Assembly (NCBI RefSeq): GCF_005239225.2
Contig: NC_133301.1
Location: 6,163,157-6,227,156, forward strand
Source of the DNA: Populus alba
Lineage: Eukaryota > Streptophyta > Magnoliopsida > Malpighiales > Salicaceae
Length of the DNA: 64,000 nucleotides
Direction of reading: 5' to 3'
This document shows positions 46,871 through 59,856 of this stretch, piece after piece (positions within the stretch are counted from its first letter, which is position 1; each line of letters starts with the position of its first letter). Both the position numbers and the translations under genes were made by a program. The notes under the pieces are model-generated. The model saw nothing but the letters and a program-made list of their open reading frames with translations, had not been told where the DNA came from and ran no database searches.

Positions 46871-47078
46871 GGTTGTATTGGACCCCTCTTGCACATGGAT
46901 AAGATGTACTAGGATCTCCTCTTGATACTCCAATGGACCTTCCAATTCTGACTTGGTGGAAACCTTCAAAACCAATGCATTCAATGCGTCTTTCAATGTC
47001 TTTGTCTTGGACCGAGTCATTGGTCCATTTGGAACATGTAATGGGTCCTTGCTAGTGTTTCTGGGTTGGTCCGCATCA
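46871..47078 (-). repeat. Reversed CRM-2-type LTR fragment
   Basis: 208 bp, reverse complement of the first part of the LTR at 44573; ends gtccgcatca at 47078. The joint with gag shares the bases aataaggt. Confidence 0.88.
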
Positions 47079-47381
47079 TCCCTAACGGACCCCACTTAGG
47101 TGGACTTATATGAAGCCCACTTACAATTGACCCAAATAAGTAATAATAACCCAAAGATTAAAAACAAAATAATAAAAATCCAAAACTTATCATCCTAAAT
47201 ATGATAGAATCAGATTTGTCACCGTTAAGAAGTCCCAAATAAACTAGGAGAAATCTGATTTGAAAAATTTATGTTGCTGCCCCCTTTGATGTTCTTGATT
47301 AGCTTAGATTTCCTTATTTAACTTGGACAAATAAGAAAACAAATTTCCTTCTTTGTTGATTTAATTACTTTCCTTTCTAGA
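47079..47381 (-). repeat. Reversed CRM-1/CRM-3-type LTR fragment
   Basis: Matches 12295-12545 of the CRM-1 LTR (ggaccccacttaggtgg... tttaattactttcc) with insertions; both ends are truncated. Confidence 0.82.
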
Positions 47382-48320
47382 TGATGCGAACCTTGTGATC
47401 ACATGGTTACGCAACCTACAATCAAGATTGAGATTTGATCCCGAAAAGCCGAAATAGGTCTGATAGGAGTGTAACACAATGGAAACCTGTGCCAAGGCAC
47501 CAACATTATTGGAACGAGTAGAATGATGCCATGAAGCTAGTTAATCTTCAATAAATCTTATTCAATTCGTTCAAGAACTGAAGAATGCAAGAATTACTCT
47601 TATACGTTAAAACTGAAAAATTCAGAAGTAATAATCATCAAAGGCTGCTGAAATTTTGGTTACATGAGTTTAAATAGTTCTTCAAAAAACTAACCCTAGT
47701 GGACCCCTTACGTGAACTTATATGAGGTCCACTCAAAAACTGACCCAAAACCCTAAACTGAAAAGCCCCTAACTTAATCCAAACAAGCCTTGGATCCTAA
47801 CTGAAAACAAAGTATTAATTAAGCCCAAATATGAAAGAAAATAATAAAAATAACTAACTTGTTATTAAATACCACCAACGTTTCTTTCCTTTTGTAGCTA
47901 GGATGAATAAGGAATCCTTATAAGAAAAAGACTCTGAAACATTAATGAATCCTTGCCACACTTGGATATTATATTGCAGCTCATTAAAAATCCTTGTGGA
48001 ACTAGGAAATTCCCAAAACAAGCTCCCACATCCTTGTAGGAAAAGAATCATTGCCAAATAGGAAGTCCACAAGTCAAAAGGAAGTAAATAACAGAATTCA
48101 TATACCCTGTTCGGACCTATATTGCAAGTCCTTTCTGAACGTGGATTCACCTGAAAATGTACCCCAACATAGACAAACACCTCTGGAATCTTCTAGTAAA
48201 GTTTCAACTTGATCCAATAGTTGGATTTGAAGTTATGCTCAATAGTGTTAAAACTAAATGGTGTAAACTTTTAGTCCAAAATCCAAATCTGACCTTGCTT
48301 GGTTCGTATTACAAGGCTGA
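47382..48320 (-). repeat. Older CRM-related LTR, reverse orientation
   Basis: Begins tgatgcgaaccttgtgatcac (LTR 3' end in reverse), shares its first ~480 bp with the CRM-2 LTR and then diverges into sequence that matches 53050-53650 in opposite orientation. The far end is not clear. Confidence 0.75.
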
Positions 48321-50029
48321 ACCATATCACCTCCTTTTACAAATTATCTTTTGAATGGTGGAAATGTTTATTGCTACCAATCTGGCCTTTTGATTTCTCA
48401 ATTTGACTCTTCAGCCCACTCAAGTTTTGCCATGTGTTTGAGATGTATGATTGCCTCAGCTCACTTCTCTTCATCACATCAGCCTGCTCGGGTTTTGCCC
48501 ATGTGAACAATGTGTTGGATCACTTTTTTATTACATAGCTTAGACCTTTAGGCAATAAATGAAGCGTTGTTTAGTTAATCATTTTTTGAGAAGTGACAAA
48601 TGTTTTTAGCCATGATGTTACCCCCTGATCGAATGATGTACCCTAATTTGTGATATTCTTGCACCAATGTCCACTCAATAATTATTTTGGTAAATAAGCG
48701 GTGTTCCATTACTTTCACTTCATAAAGGAGTTCATTAAATCATTTGTTGTCAATGACAGTTGCAAATTGCCCCCAATTAATGCATTCATAACATTTTTCA
48801 TGTACCATAGATATTCTCGCACCATTTGTCCACTCACTTTGATAGAGAAACGACACTCTATTACTCTCATTTTCTAAAGGAGTTCATCAAATCATTTGTT
48901 GTCAATGATCTTTGCAAATTTCCCCCAACTAATGTATTCATGTGAGTCAGGTATCATAACCATCATTCAAAGGGTAAACCATAATTTTAGAGATAAAGAT
49001 GCCCCCCAAGTGTAGCATTACTCTCAATCGCTGATGGAGTTTATCAAATCATAAACTGTTCTTAAACAACATTATCCTCAAATAATCTAGTCGTGCTCAT
49101 TCTCCTATTCGTTAGCAAGAGGCATTTGTCATCACCAGACGTTATTCATAGTTTCAATGGATTTCATCGAATCATTATTTGATTATGCGCTTCTTTGCCT
49201 TTAGTTAATCTAGATATTATTTGTTATCCTTATTAGAATCTACTACATTGTCTCCCAGCTGCTTAACTTTTCAAGGATGACTTGTAAGAAGTGTTTAATG
49301 ACTTTTTTGTTTAAACATGTTTTTTGTTTAGGAATCAACTTGTAAATTTCAAGAATCATGTACATTTAAGTCCAATTGTTGCAACGAAATCATAAGATGT
49401 AATTTTAAAAGTGTTTTCTTTAGCTGCAATCCCAAGATATGTCATTTTACACTAAAATGCATCTTTGTGCCTTTTTTAGTTGTTGAGAATTGATAAGGTA
49501 AAAGTTGAGAAAAAAGTGTTAACTCAAAGTTGAGTTATCCATGGCTTAAATGAGTTTTTGCATTTTGAAAACAAAACTTTTCCCAATGTAAGCTTAAAAA
49601 TTTTTTATATTAAATCTATCTTAATGAAAAAGATGATTTGGTCTAATGAATGTAGATGATGAGGTGACCTATTTTATGAGTTTCGAAGTAAGAAACTTGA
49701 GTGAAAACTCGAGGTTTTAATAAGGAAAATTTGACTCTTTTTTAGCACTTATTTTATCAACATAAATAATGAAGAGTAGTTTTGTTTGTAATGTCATGAT
49801 TCTTGTGAAAATGTTTTTTTGCATTTTAAAAACATCATTTATTGATTCAATTTGCTTTATTGTTTGATTAAAAAAGACTTTTACATGCATGTAATGAGGC
49901 TATGACTATTGGCTATAAAAGAAAAAGATTTGCAGGCCTAAAAAGTGTTTCAAGGTTTGAAAAACTCAGGATCACGGCCATTATGCCTTTCAATCTTCTT
50001 TTCTTTCATATTTAGTTGCCTTCCTTTAA
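48321..50029. other. AT-rich intergenic sequence, no gene seen
   Basis: No credible coding frame. It contains a degenerate tandem repeat (48640-49040, units ~155-160 bp, landmark gcacca-tgtccactca and tcatttgttgtcaatga). Nothing else is recognised. Confidence 0.6.
48640..49040. repeat. Degenerate ~157-bp tandem repeat
   Basis: The segments starting near 48650 and 48805 share 'cttgcaccaatgtccactca / tctcgcaccatttgtccact' and 'aatcatttgttgtcaatga'; a third, weaker unit begins ~48960. Confidence 0.6.
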
Positions 50030-51000
50030 CCCATCAACGTTGACAGAACCCAGCACATCATTATTCAGATCTGAAACACCTTGAGAATCCTAGTAGTTGG
50101 CTTGAATAACATGAGAACTAGCTCCACTAGAGTTTTTTTCTGGGTGACCTTCATTATCAGCTTGCCTGCCTTATATCAGAATACCGAGAGAACTTCGTAC
50201 CATGGCTATATAGCATTTCCTGGAGCTCTATCCTTAAGTTAGGTCCAGATTTAACGTCTTTGTTCTTTCCAAAATTAAAGCTAATTATTGGCACAAATTC
50301 CACAGCTCTTGGCTTAGAGTTGAACCAAACCCAACCACCATCTCTAATTAAACCATGAAGATCTTTGTTTTGAGCAGTATATTGAAAATCGAGTTTAGGA
50401 TTTCCCTAAACAACACCTTCTTCTTGCTAGCATTAATGCTTGCCTCTAATTTGACCTTTTCTGTCTTACCACGCCATCCACATTGCCAGCATTAAATTCT
50501 TGCCTCTAATTTGATTTTGAATCCACTAGATGACAAGACCCAACTTCCCCATAATGAATCTTCATTCCCATGCCTTCCTTCAACACATCAACGTTGATAG
50601 AACGGACATTATTCAGATCTGAAACACCTTGAAAATCCTGGTAGTTGGCTCGAATAACCTGGGAATCAGCTCTAGTAGAGTTTTTCTCTAGGTGACCTTC
50701 AGTATCACCTTGCTTTATATTAGAATACCGAGAGAGCTTTGTACCATGACTATGCAGCATTTCTGGAGCTCTATCCTTAAGTTATGTCCAGATTTAACGT
50801 CTTTGTGCTTTCCAAAATTAGAGCTAATTATTGGCATAGATTCCACAGCTTTTGGCTCTTCAACCAAACCCGAACATCCCCTATTATACCATGAAGATCT
50901 TTGTTTTAGACCGTGCCAAGAGCATCATATTGACAATCGAGTTTGGGATTTCCCTGAGCAACACCTTCTTCTTGTCCTGTGATTGTGGAGACATCGGCGT
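50030..51000 (-). pseudogene. Duplicated remnant of an unrecognised coding sequence
   Basis: Two ~480-bp direct copies (about 50035-50450 and 50583-50960) share tcagatctgaaacacctt, gagtttt-tct-ggtgaccttca and further blocks. On the minus strand the second copy has an 84-codon open stretch (50506-50760) with a protein-like composition (SDLNNVRSINVDVLKEGMG). Numerous stops elsewhere. I cannot assign a family; a non-LTR retrotransposon or gene fragment are both possible. Confidence 0.4.
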
Positions 51001-53046
51001 AAGTGACCAATGTAGTCGAAACCTTACTGGACACTACAACCGCAGTACTCATTTGAACAGGCCACATCTGCATCCAGGTTAACCAAACCTCCCTTCTCTG
51101 CATCGTTTTACTTCTTTTCCGCAACAGAAGAACACAATGACCCGAGCATGGATGCACACAAGGACTAGAAAACGAGATCTTAATCATATATAGCAAGTAG
51201 CCTAATGCAGTAGAAAACAAGGAAAAACAAATCATAATCAGATGCAATAAGAAACAAATCATATATAGATGATCATAAAGGAAGAAGATAAAACAGGGTC
51301 ATTTTTTAGAGGAAGGGGAAGCATACTTTCTCAATGAAGTGACTCTATTTGCTTACATGTTTATTTTATTACATGCGCTATTCAGCCTTGAGGTCATCAT
51401 CTTTCAAAGGAAAAGATTCCTATATATTTTATCTTTTTTCTTTTCTTATGTTTACCTTTTTCCCCTTATTAGTATTATAACTAGGAAAATTTTCATCTAT
51501 GCACTCTAGCTAGTCTCAAGCCATGACACGAGGGAGTTGAATGGGAGGTAGCTCATGTTAGCAACATAATGATGACTCTACGAGGGATATATTTTTTGGG
51601 TTAAGCTTTGTATACATATCACAACCTTGAATAGAATTTGTTCTATAGGATTGTACCTCTGTATCCTTTAACATATCACAAGCATCATTTCTGGTTTATG
51701 CTCTTATGTTTATGTGATTGTACTTCTGTATCCTTAACTTGTGTGTTATGTCGTGCATGTCATATTGCAAATTATTCATATATATTGTGTTGTGTATTTG
51801 GAAGTGACCTTTTTATATTATTATTTTTTTAATTGATATGTAATCATTCCTTACACACACTCATAATACACGATCTTTTTCACATATTGCCCCTCTTTAT
51901 AGAGGAAGTAGTGGATTTTTGATGGACTTGTTCCCAAGCCAGAGCTCATGACACTTCAAACCTCCTAAAAACTTGCAAGTTTGAGATAGTTGCATCAATA
52001 AAGCTTTGGCCCAATCCATATCTATCTCTCTTGTCTAGTGTAGTTCATGACTACTCGAGTAAATAGACCTTTAGCGATCTAGAGTTTACTTGATCACTTA
52101 AACAAGCCAATTCCAAAATTTAAGATTTCCTACCTATATTAGGGCATAATGGGCAGGACATATATGGTTAAAACATTGATTAAACTAGTTGGTCATGATG
52201 TTTCGAGTGGATGATCAAAAAAACCCAATAATACTACGAGACATCATTTTATGTTTATTTGCTTTACAAATTCTCTTGGTTGTTATTTAATGGTGAAATA
52301 TGGCCCCTTTATAATCTAATCCCTTTCTAAAAACTACTCAAATTAGGAGAACCATTAACATAATAATGGAAAAGATTTTTAAAGTTTGCCTACTTGAACA
52401 AGCTTTCCAGTTCCTTTCCATGAAGATGTGTTATAAGAAACCCCAAGATGTCTCAAAGAACAACCTTCCTTGCAACTTAGTCCCGATGCTATAAAGTACC
52501 TTTATCCTCGGCCTCGTAACACCAGGAAGTAAATTGTGCCTCTTTCAAGTTTTGATATGCTGAAGCCCCTCAAGTATTCGATTGGGAAGGGATAAAAAGG
52601 ACCATAAATCATCTAGAGACATGCCAAAGGATGGCATTGAGTAAATAAGAATGAGATGGTCGCAAATTCTTAGAGAAGTTAAAGGGTATCCTTAGCTATA
52701 AGTTTAGAAACAAGAAGTTTTTAGAAGAAGCCTTCACATATATCTCTTTCATTGATAAGGAGTTGTTTTCTAAGTGCTTAGAATACATCGATAACTTCAT
52801 GTTGAAGTTACTCGTTATCCAAGAGCAATACTTCCAGCACTCAAATTTGCCTCCTTGAGCTCTAACACAATATACGGTTGCTAATGTGGATATAAAGAAA
52901 TCGGCATGAGTGGCTTTCAAGCATAACTAACATCGATATATGTTTCATAAAAAGCCTCACTTTGAAGAACAAATAAAGAGATTCTCAAAGGATATCTTAG
53001 AATATCCTTTGAATTCTAATGGATTCATTGAGATACCAAAGACCCT
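51001..53046. other. AT-rich sequence, no gene recognised
   Basis: Short ORFs only (none above ~120 codons) and none with a recognisable motif. 52430-52990 reads weakly protein-like on both strands but is full of stops. No RNA gene, terminal repeats or tandem array seen. Confidence 0.55.
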
Positions 53047-54720
53047 GATACAATTCAAGTAAGGTTAGATTCAGATTTTGGGGTAAAAGTTTCTATCGTC
53101 TAGTTTTATACTATTGCACATAACTCCAAATCAAACCGTTGGATTGAGCTGAAACTTTACCAGAAGATTCCAGAGATATTTTTCTATATTGGGGTAAAAT
53201 TTAAGGTGACTCAAAGCTTGAAAGGCCTTGCAATATTAAAACAGACGGTATGAATTTTGTTATTTACATCATATTTGGTAAGGATCCTTTTCCTACAATG
53301 ATTTGATAACTTGTTTTAAGAATCTCCTAGCTCTACAAGGATCTTTAATGGGCTGCATAGTTTCAAAGTGTGGTAAGGATTCATTAATATTCCAAAATTC
53401 TTTTCTTACAAAGATTCCTTATTCATCATAGCTACACAAGAAAAAAAAAATAGCTGATGGTATTTAATGACAAATTGGTTTTTAGGATCATCGAGCAGCA
53501 TTATAGACTATAAATAAAAGCCTTATATCAAACTTGTATTATTTTCTTTTCTTATTCTCTTCTCATAGCAATATAGGGAATATGAGTTTTATTTTTATTA
53601 TTTCAGCTATAAACCAAGGCTTCTTTTAGCTTAATTAATACTTTTTTTTAGCTAGAATACAAGGGTTGTTTGGCTACCTTTATGGGTTGAATTGACCTAC
53701 TTACAAAATTGACCTATAACCTACACTATCAGATTTTGTTAAAACCTTATTTTTTGTAAATCAAGTTTTCATATTTTGGGGACTATACTGTGATACGAAT
53801 TACTCAATAACATAACCCACAACACCAAAGGATTTATTAGAAATGCTAATTAGACTAATCACACGATCAAGGTCAAAGAAGCCTTATGATGTATTCAATG
53901 AGTTTATTTAGAGTGTTTGGGACAAGACGAGTTTCAAGAAAGCCCAATTAAGCTTTATGATAACAAGTGATGATCAAATCTTAATCAATTTAATATGTAT
54001 GAAAGAGGGGCCTGATCCATCTAAAAATGGGCCTAATTAAGTGTTTCCATGTGTTTTATTAACTTTATATTAGCAAAGGTGTCCTTATTGTGTGTGAAGC
54101 CATTTATGCCAACAAAGGAGTTCATATTGGATAAGTTTGACAACTCAATAGTTTTTATGTAATATGTAAAGAAAGTCAGCAAGGAGTCTGTGTCCTATAA
54201 GAAAAGTAAAGGGTAGTAGGAAGTTTATTTGGAAAGATTTCATTATCATCCAAGGACATTAGAGATGGTTTTGTGCTTATTTCTTCAATTGCCTAGTTTT
54301 ATTCTAATAAGCATAACTTTTAATCCAACTGTTGGATTAGACTCAAAGTTTGTCAAAAGATTCCAAATGCCTTGTTTTATATAAGGTTAAAATTTCATAT
54401 TGGTGAAACATTAGAAAGGCATTATGATAAGGTCCAAAAGCTACTATGTAGAATCTGTATTACTTTCCTAGTTGATTTAGAATTTTTTTTTCTATTTTAT
54501 TTAGAATTTTTTTTTATTATTTTTACAACCTTGTTTAGGATGTTTTTACCTATTATAAATAGGGTTGTTTAATTGTCTTGTTCATGATTCTATAATAGTT
54601 TTGTGTTTAGGTTCAAGTAAACATTGTGTCAAGATTTTATCAACCAAATCTGATTTTAGCTTTCTTAGGTTTGTTTTTTCTTGTATGTATGTGGTTGTTC
54701 TTACCTTGCGGGTTCACATC
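53047..54720 (+). repeat. Old CRM-related LTR sequences, forward orientation
   Basis: 53047-53660 matches 47850-48320 in reverse complement. 54160-54720 repeats the same theme (taatccaactgttggatt) and ends cgggttcacatca, followed by a decayed primer site (attagcatcaaaataaggctc). It probably comprises two overlapping old LTRs; boundaries are approximate. Confidence 0.65.
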
Positions 54721-55472
54721 AATTAGCATCAAAATAAGGCTCTAAAATCAGATTATATCCTTTTTTATCTTTAAGTTTTCATTTTTGTTTAGTGTTCTTT
54801 CTTCAAAACTGATTGTGGAAAAAAAAAAAAGGTCTTTGAATTTCATTACTATCAAAAGAAAGTTAGTATCTCATATAAGAAAAAAAAATGAAATAAAAAA
54901 AAATGATTATGTTGTAAGCTTGAAATTACAAAAGATTGAATTCAAGAACTAAGAGATATACATCTCCAATCTCATTTTCTTTGGTTTTTATTTTATTTTT
55001 TAGTGTCAAATCTTGATTTTAAGGTTATTTGGACATTCAAGAAAACAAAGGTAATTCTTTTTTTGGATAAAGTAAGTATATTAACCAAAAAGTAACAAAA
55101 CAACAACATAACAAAGCTCGAATAGGAAACAAAACCCGCCTAACCTAAAACAAAAAACAAACATGAAATAAAAGGGGCATACACAGGAGAAAGGTAGAGA
55201 GGACATGCCCTCAAAACCTAAACAAGAATTAAATCACCTAGAATAAAAAATATCATAAGAAAAAACCCTGCAGAATATGAAGCATTCTATTAGTATACAA
55301 GGAGGCCATATTACAAAAACGATTAACTTTAGAAACAATACATTTAAATGATATCACTATAAACAACCAAAACATTATAAAGAGCCTTACCATGGAGCTG
55401 AGAATTCCTCAACCTCCAAATTTAGTATATAGCTAACATCAATCTAATTATCAAAGATTTATGAGAGGTACC
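54721..55472 (+). other. Decayed retrotransposon leader and unrecognised sequence
   Basis: Begins with a degenerate initiator-Met primer site and an A/T-rich leader like that of CRM-2 (45299-46440). From ~55060 the sequence is A-rich without recognisable features. Confidence 0.5.
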
Positions 55473-55630
55473 TAATGCGAACCTCTTGATCACATGGTCA
55501 AGCAACCCCCAACAAAGATGATATTTCCTAAAAAAAACTAAAAAATCAGGTTTGAGAAGTGTGACACGATTAAAATGTCTCAATGCACCATCATTATTAG
55601 AATTGAATTGAATGACACTACAAAGCCACT
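55473..55630 (-). repeat. CRM-related LTR end fragment, reverse orientation
   Basis: taatgcgaacctcttgatcacatgg... matches the 3' end of CRM LTRs (in reverse) for ~155 bp and stops where the CACTA terminus begins. Confidence 0.75.
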
Positions 55631-57830
55631 CACTACCAGAAATTTGCTAAACACCAACGGAATCCCCGACAGAATATTTCTGTCAGTATTTTTTGGTCGA
55701 AATTACTGACGAAATATTTCCGTCCGTAATTCGGTCGGTAATTACCGATGGAATTACGGACGGAAAGTTTAGAATTAATGAAAAAAGGGCGGGTACATTT
55801 TGGCAGGTGATTTTTCCGACAAAATCACCGACGGATTGAAAACCTGGGACCTATACGGGTGACGTGACCAGTTCACCGTCAAAAATACCGATGACATCAC
55901 CGACGGATTTGAAAGGCCAGATTCGTACGGGTGACGTGACCAGTGCACCGTCAAAAATACCAACGGAATCACCAAGGGATTTGAAAAGCAGGTCCGTGCG
56001 GTGACATGTCAATTTCCCGTCAGAATTACCGACGGAGTCACCGACGTATTCACCGACGATGTTATTCCATCGGTGAGCCCGTCGGAAAAAGTGAATATAT
56101 GGCCGCCCTACCGGCACTCTCCTCCCCCATTTCTCCTTCTTCTTCCTAATCCTAAGTCTCCCCATCTGCAAATAACCAGCCCCCCCTCGCCCCCAAACAA
56201 AAATCTTTCTCATCTCAGCAGTTGTATTTCTTGAAGTTTTGTGGTTACAACATCCGTGTTCTGATTTACCGACGGATTTTATCAATTTTTATAAGTAATT
56301 CTATCTTTTTAAATTTTAACATTTAAATGTCAATTTTATTGTTTTTTTAGTATATGTATTTTTGTTAGTAGATGTACATGTTTTATTGTTATTTCTCAAA
56401 CAAACTTGCAGTTTATGAATGTATAATTTTATACCTGTTATGGTTTGTTTTAGATTTTGTAAGATTGTATTTGTTTGTAAATTGTTAAAACTTTGTGGAA
56501 TTACCGAATTACATGTTATGTTTTGAAATAATTAATAGCTTGCTTAATGGGTCCGTTTTAAGTTTTATCAATGGTATTGCAGAGTGGTAATTTCTGTTAA
56601 TTTATATATATTAATTTGTATGGACGTTGATAAATGATAATAAATATTTAATATTTATGAGAAGTTGTGATTGGTTTGTTGGATAATCTCGAGGTAAAGT
56701 AATATATTTCCAAGTTTATTTACCTAACTTAGTTAATTAATATATACATGATGTCATCATAATTTTATAGAGGTTCGATATAAGTCATGGATGATCGTTC
56801 ATGGATGTATCTAGATTCACCCCAAGGATTGCGGAGGATGGATTATTGTAACGGGATTCAGGGTTTTATTATTTTCGCAACATCTATTCCTAGAAATTTT
56901 ACTAGAGGCGGTATTAGGTGTCCATGCAGGAAGTGTCAAAATAAAAAGTATTTGCATCCAGATGTTGTAATGATGCATCTTTTACACAAAGGGTTTATGG
57001 AGGATTACGAGTGTTGGTATGCACATAGAGAGGTATTTGTTAGTAATAGGAGAATGGGAGAAACAGTGGTTGGGTCAACTTCTAGTGCTAGCAACGTGCA
57101 TGAAGCGGCAAATGACAACACTAATCCTTACAGAAACATGGTTATGGATGCAATGAGAATGAATCAAGGTAATGTTAGTCAATGTCTAATCGTAGAAGAA
57201 GAACCTAATGCAGAGGAAGCTAGGTTTTTTGATTTGTTGAAAGATTCTGACGAACCATTATGGGATGGCTGCACAAAACCACAGTAAATTATCGGTCGTG
57301 GCACAGGTGTTCACCATCAAGTCAGATCACGGGCTGAGTGAGGCCTAGTATGACAAAATTATTGATTGGGAAAGAAGCATTTTACCTGAAGGGAACAAGC
57401 TCAAAGAGAACTTCTATGCTGCGAAGTCCATGATGAAACCCCTCGGTTTAGGATACTAGAAAATTGACATGTGCCCTAACTTCTGCATGTTATACTACCT
57501 TGAAAATGCTGAGATGACCGAGTGCATGACATGCAGGCATTCCCGTTACAAACCCAAAACTGGCAAGGGAAAGACTCTAGTGGTGTATAAAAAACTTAGA
57601 TATTTCTCTATCACACCTAGACTGCAGAGGTTATTCATGTCACGAAGGACTGCTGAGCACATGACATGGCACCAAACATATGATGCAGTTGATGGTGTGA
57701 TGGTGCATCCTTCTGACGGCGAAGCGTGGAAACGCTTTAACAGTGTGCATCCTGACTATTCAGCTGAATCAAGGAATGTCCGTCTTGGGTTATGTACAGA
57801 CCGATTCAACCCATTTGGGTCCTTTGCTGC
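55631..57830 (+). mobile_element. CACTA (En/Spm) DNA transposon, 5' part
   Basis: Terminus CACTACCAGAAAT at 55631, followed by ~440 bp of subterminal repeats built on accgacgg / ccgtcggt in both orientations. These include a ~73-bp tandem unit (gggtgacgtgaccagt at 55856 and 55929). A non-coding leader runs from 56290 to 56786, then TNP2-type transposase. The element is cut at 57830 by CRM-3, so the other terminus is outside the window. Confidence 0.88.
56787..57830 (+). pseudogene. TNP2-type CACTA transposase, N-terminal part, broken
   Basis: ATG 56787 opens 166 codons with the transposase-associated domain: W-M-Y, a C-P-C-x2-C cluster (IRCPCRKCQNKKYL), HLLHKGFMEDYECWY. A stop at 57285 and frameshifts between 57288 and 57468 separate it from the next TNP2 segment (57469-57830; MCPNFCMLYYLENAE, CMTCRHSRYKP, FMSRRTAEHMTWHQ, HPSDGEAWKRFNSVHP, RLGLCTDRFNPFGSFAA). 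After this point the catalytic region is displaced by the CRM-3 insertion; the apparent continuation of the ORF (DADQPNTKRN...) is LTR sequence. The family cuts and pastes CACTA elements in the nucleus. Confidence 0.88.
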
Positions 57831-58826
57831 TGATGCGGATCAGCCCAACACTAAGCGTAATCATGCCAACGATCCATTGGAGGTGCCAATTGGGCCAATC
57901 ACAATAGTTAGGGCAAAGAAGCTTAAAGAAGCATTGAATGGGCTTGTTCAGAACTTATGGAGCAAGATGGACCTAGAAGGGTTTGGGACATTTAAGGAGC
58001 ATGAAGGACAGCCTTTAATTCATCTAGTTCAGGTCCAAGAAGAGCCCAATTCATGTGGAACAAGGGGTTGATATGTCCAGCCCAATACCAACCTTGTTAG
58101 GTTTGTTTTGTTTCCTAATGCTACAAGGATAAAAAGCCAGCAACTTATTATTCTCCTAATTAAGTAAGGAAGTTGGCCATATCTTATTCCTAAAGAGGGG
58201 AGGACTATTTAATGCTTTTCCTAACATATGAAGGAAAGTAATTAAATCAGCAACAAAGGAGGAAATTTATCCAAGCTAATCAAGGACATCAAAGGAAAGG
58301 GGGCAGCAACACAAATTTAATTCTAGCATATTTAGGATGGTAATTCTCGGATTTTTATTATTTTTATTATTTTCTTCTTAGTTTTTGGGTTATTATTACT
58401 TATTTGGGTCAATTGTAAGTGGGCATCATATAAAGTCCACCTAAGGGGGGGTCCATTAGGGTTTCTTTAAGTCTAGAGTCAGTATAAATAGAGGCATAAA
58501 CAAACATGTAAGGTTACGCAATTTTCATATCAATAAACTTCTTTGCTGCACTTGTTGTGTGTTGGTGGGATAATCTCCCTTCCTTGGTTCTCTAAAGAAC
58601 TGAAAACAACTTATCGAAGAACAACTGGCTTCGTGGCGTCATCCTTATACTTCCCGTTCGCGAATCAATATTCGTTGGGTGGGGGTTTACGTTTCCAATA
58701 GTGCTGGTGCCTGGGTACAAGTTATCTTTGTGTCACACTCCTATCAAACCTGATTTACTTGGCTTTACGGGAATTGGTGTCTTTGTGTGTGGGTTGCGTG
58801 ACCACGTGATCACGAGGTTCGCATCA
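57831..58826 (+). repeat. 5' LTR of CRM-3
   Basis: 996 bp, tgatgcggatcagccc...gaggttcgcatca. It encodes the pol C-terminal extension ([20 protein letters not shown] ... SCGTRG, stop at 58069). The near-palindrome CGTGACCACGTGATCACG is at 58797-58814. Confidence 0.93.
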
Positions 58827-58828
58827 TT

Positions 58829-58840
58829 TGGTATCAGAGC
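58829..58840 (+). other. Primer binding site, initiator tRNA-Met (CRM-3)
   Basis: TGGTATCAGAGC two bases after the LTR end. Confidence 0.93.
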
Positions 58841-59073
58841 TTGGCTTCATTAATCAAGTTATATCCTTCTGAAATTTTCGTTTCATATTGTTTCCGCAGA
58901 AAAAAAAAATTCCTTAGTGTCCAATTTCTTCTTCTCTTGATTTGGTATCATATAAAAAAAAAGGGTTATTTCATTTGGTTCCTGACCAAAATATATCAGT
59001 GGCATAAAAAAAATAAGAGAGAAAAAAAAAAGAAAAAAAAAGTCATTCAATTAGGCATTCGTTTGTTTCAGCC

Positions 59074-59120
<47 letters not shown>

Positions 59121-59856
59121 AAAGGAAAATTTGACCAAATCAAGTCAGAATGAGCTCAAATTTTATTTTGTTATTACTGGGACCCTAATCGCACCACATA
59201 TTGATTATGGGGTCAATTGGATATTGTTTACTTTGGGTTTCAAATTCTGGTCTAATTAGGTCTAATTCATAACGTTTTTGCGTCAGTCTATCAACCCTTA
59301 TCGTAAGTTGCTCAAATTTCATATTCTATCTATTTGGGTTGGTAGATCACTATATCTGAAATTTTAGCTCAATTGGACATCATTGACTTTAGGTTCCAGA
59401 TTAGGACTTAACTCGTCGTAAACAAGTCTGTTTTGGGTTAACTTTTGAAATTCGCTTTCTTTCTATTGTTTTCGTTTCTTGCCATTTATTTTCATCATAT
59501 CCAACATATTTGGGTGTTGTTTCATCATTTTTCATATTTTGTTTCTGTTTTTTTTATTCGAGTCTTTAGTTTCGTTCATATTTCGGATAGACTCACTTGC
59601 TACTCGCGAGACTATCATCGCAATTTTGTTTTGCTTGTTTTCTGGTTTTTATTGCTTCTTGAGTCATATATATAGATATATTTGGATTGAGCTGCCAAGT
59701 TGGTTTTATTTGGTGTTGGTTTCAGTTTCGCAAGAACCGTAAGAAGGTGAGACAAGAGGTGTGAGCGTGTGTGGACATTAAGAGTGTTTGAGCGAAACAC
59801 GAGCGACGTGAGGATAATTTTTTTTTTACCACTAACCAATTTTTGCAGGTATTATC
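58841..59856 (+). other. CRM-3 untranslated leader
   Basis: About 1 kb, homologous to 10912-11920. It contains A-rich low-complexity runs (~59020-59115, including a ~38-A tract). No gene seen. Confidence 0.75.

Noticed and set aside
51600..51840. 64-codon ORF with hydrophobic segments
   Set aside because: AT-rich, no motif, no homologue within the window; length expected by chance.
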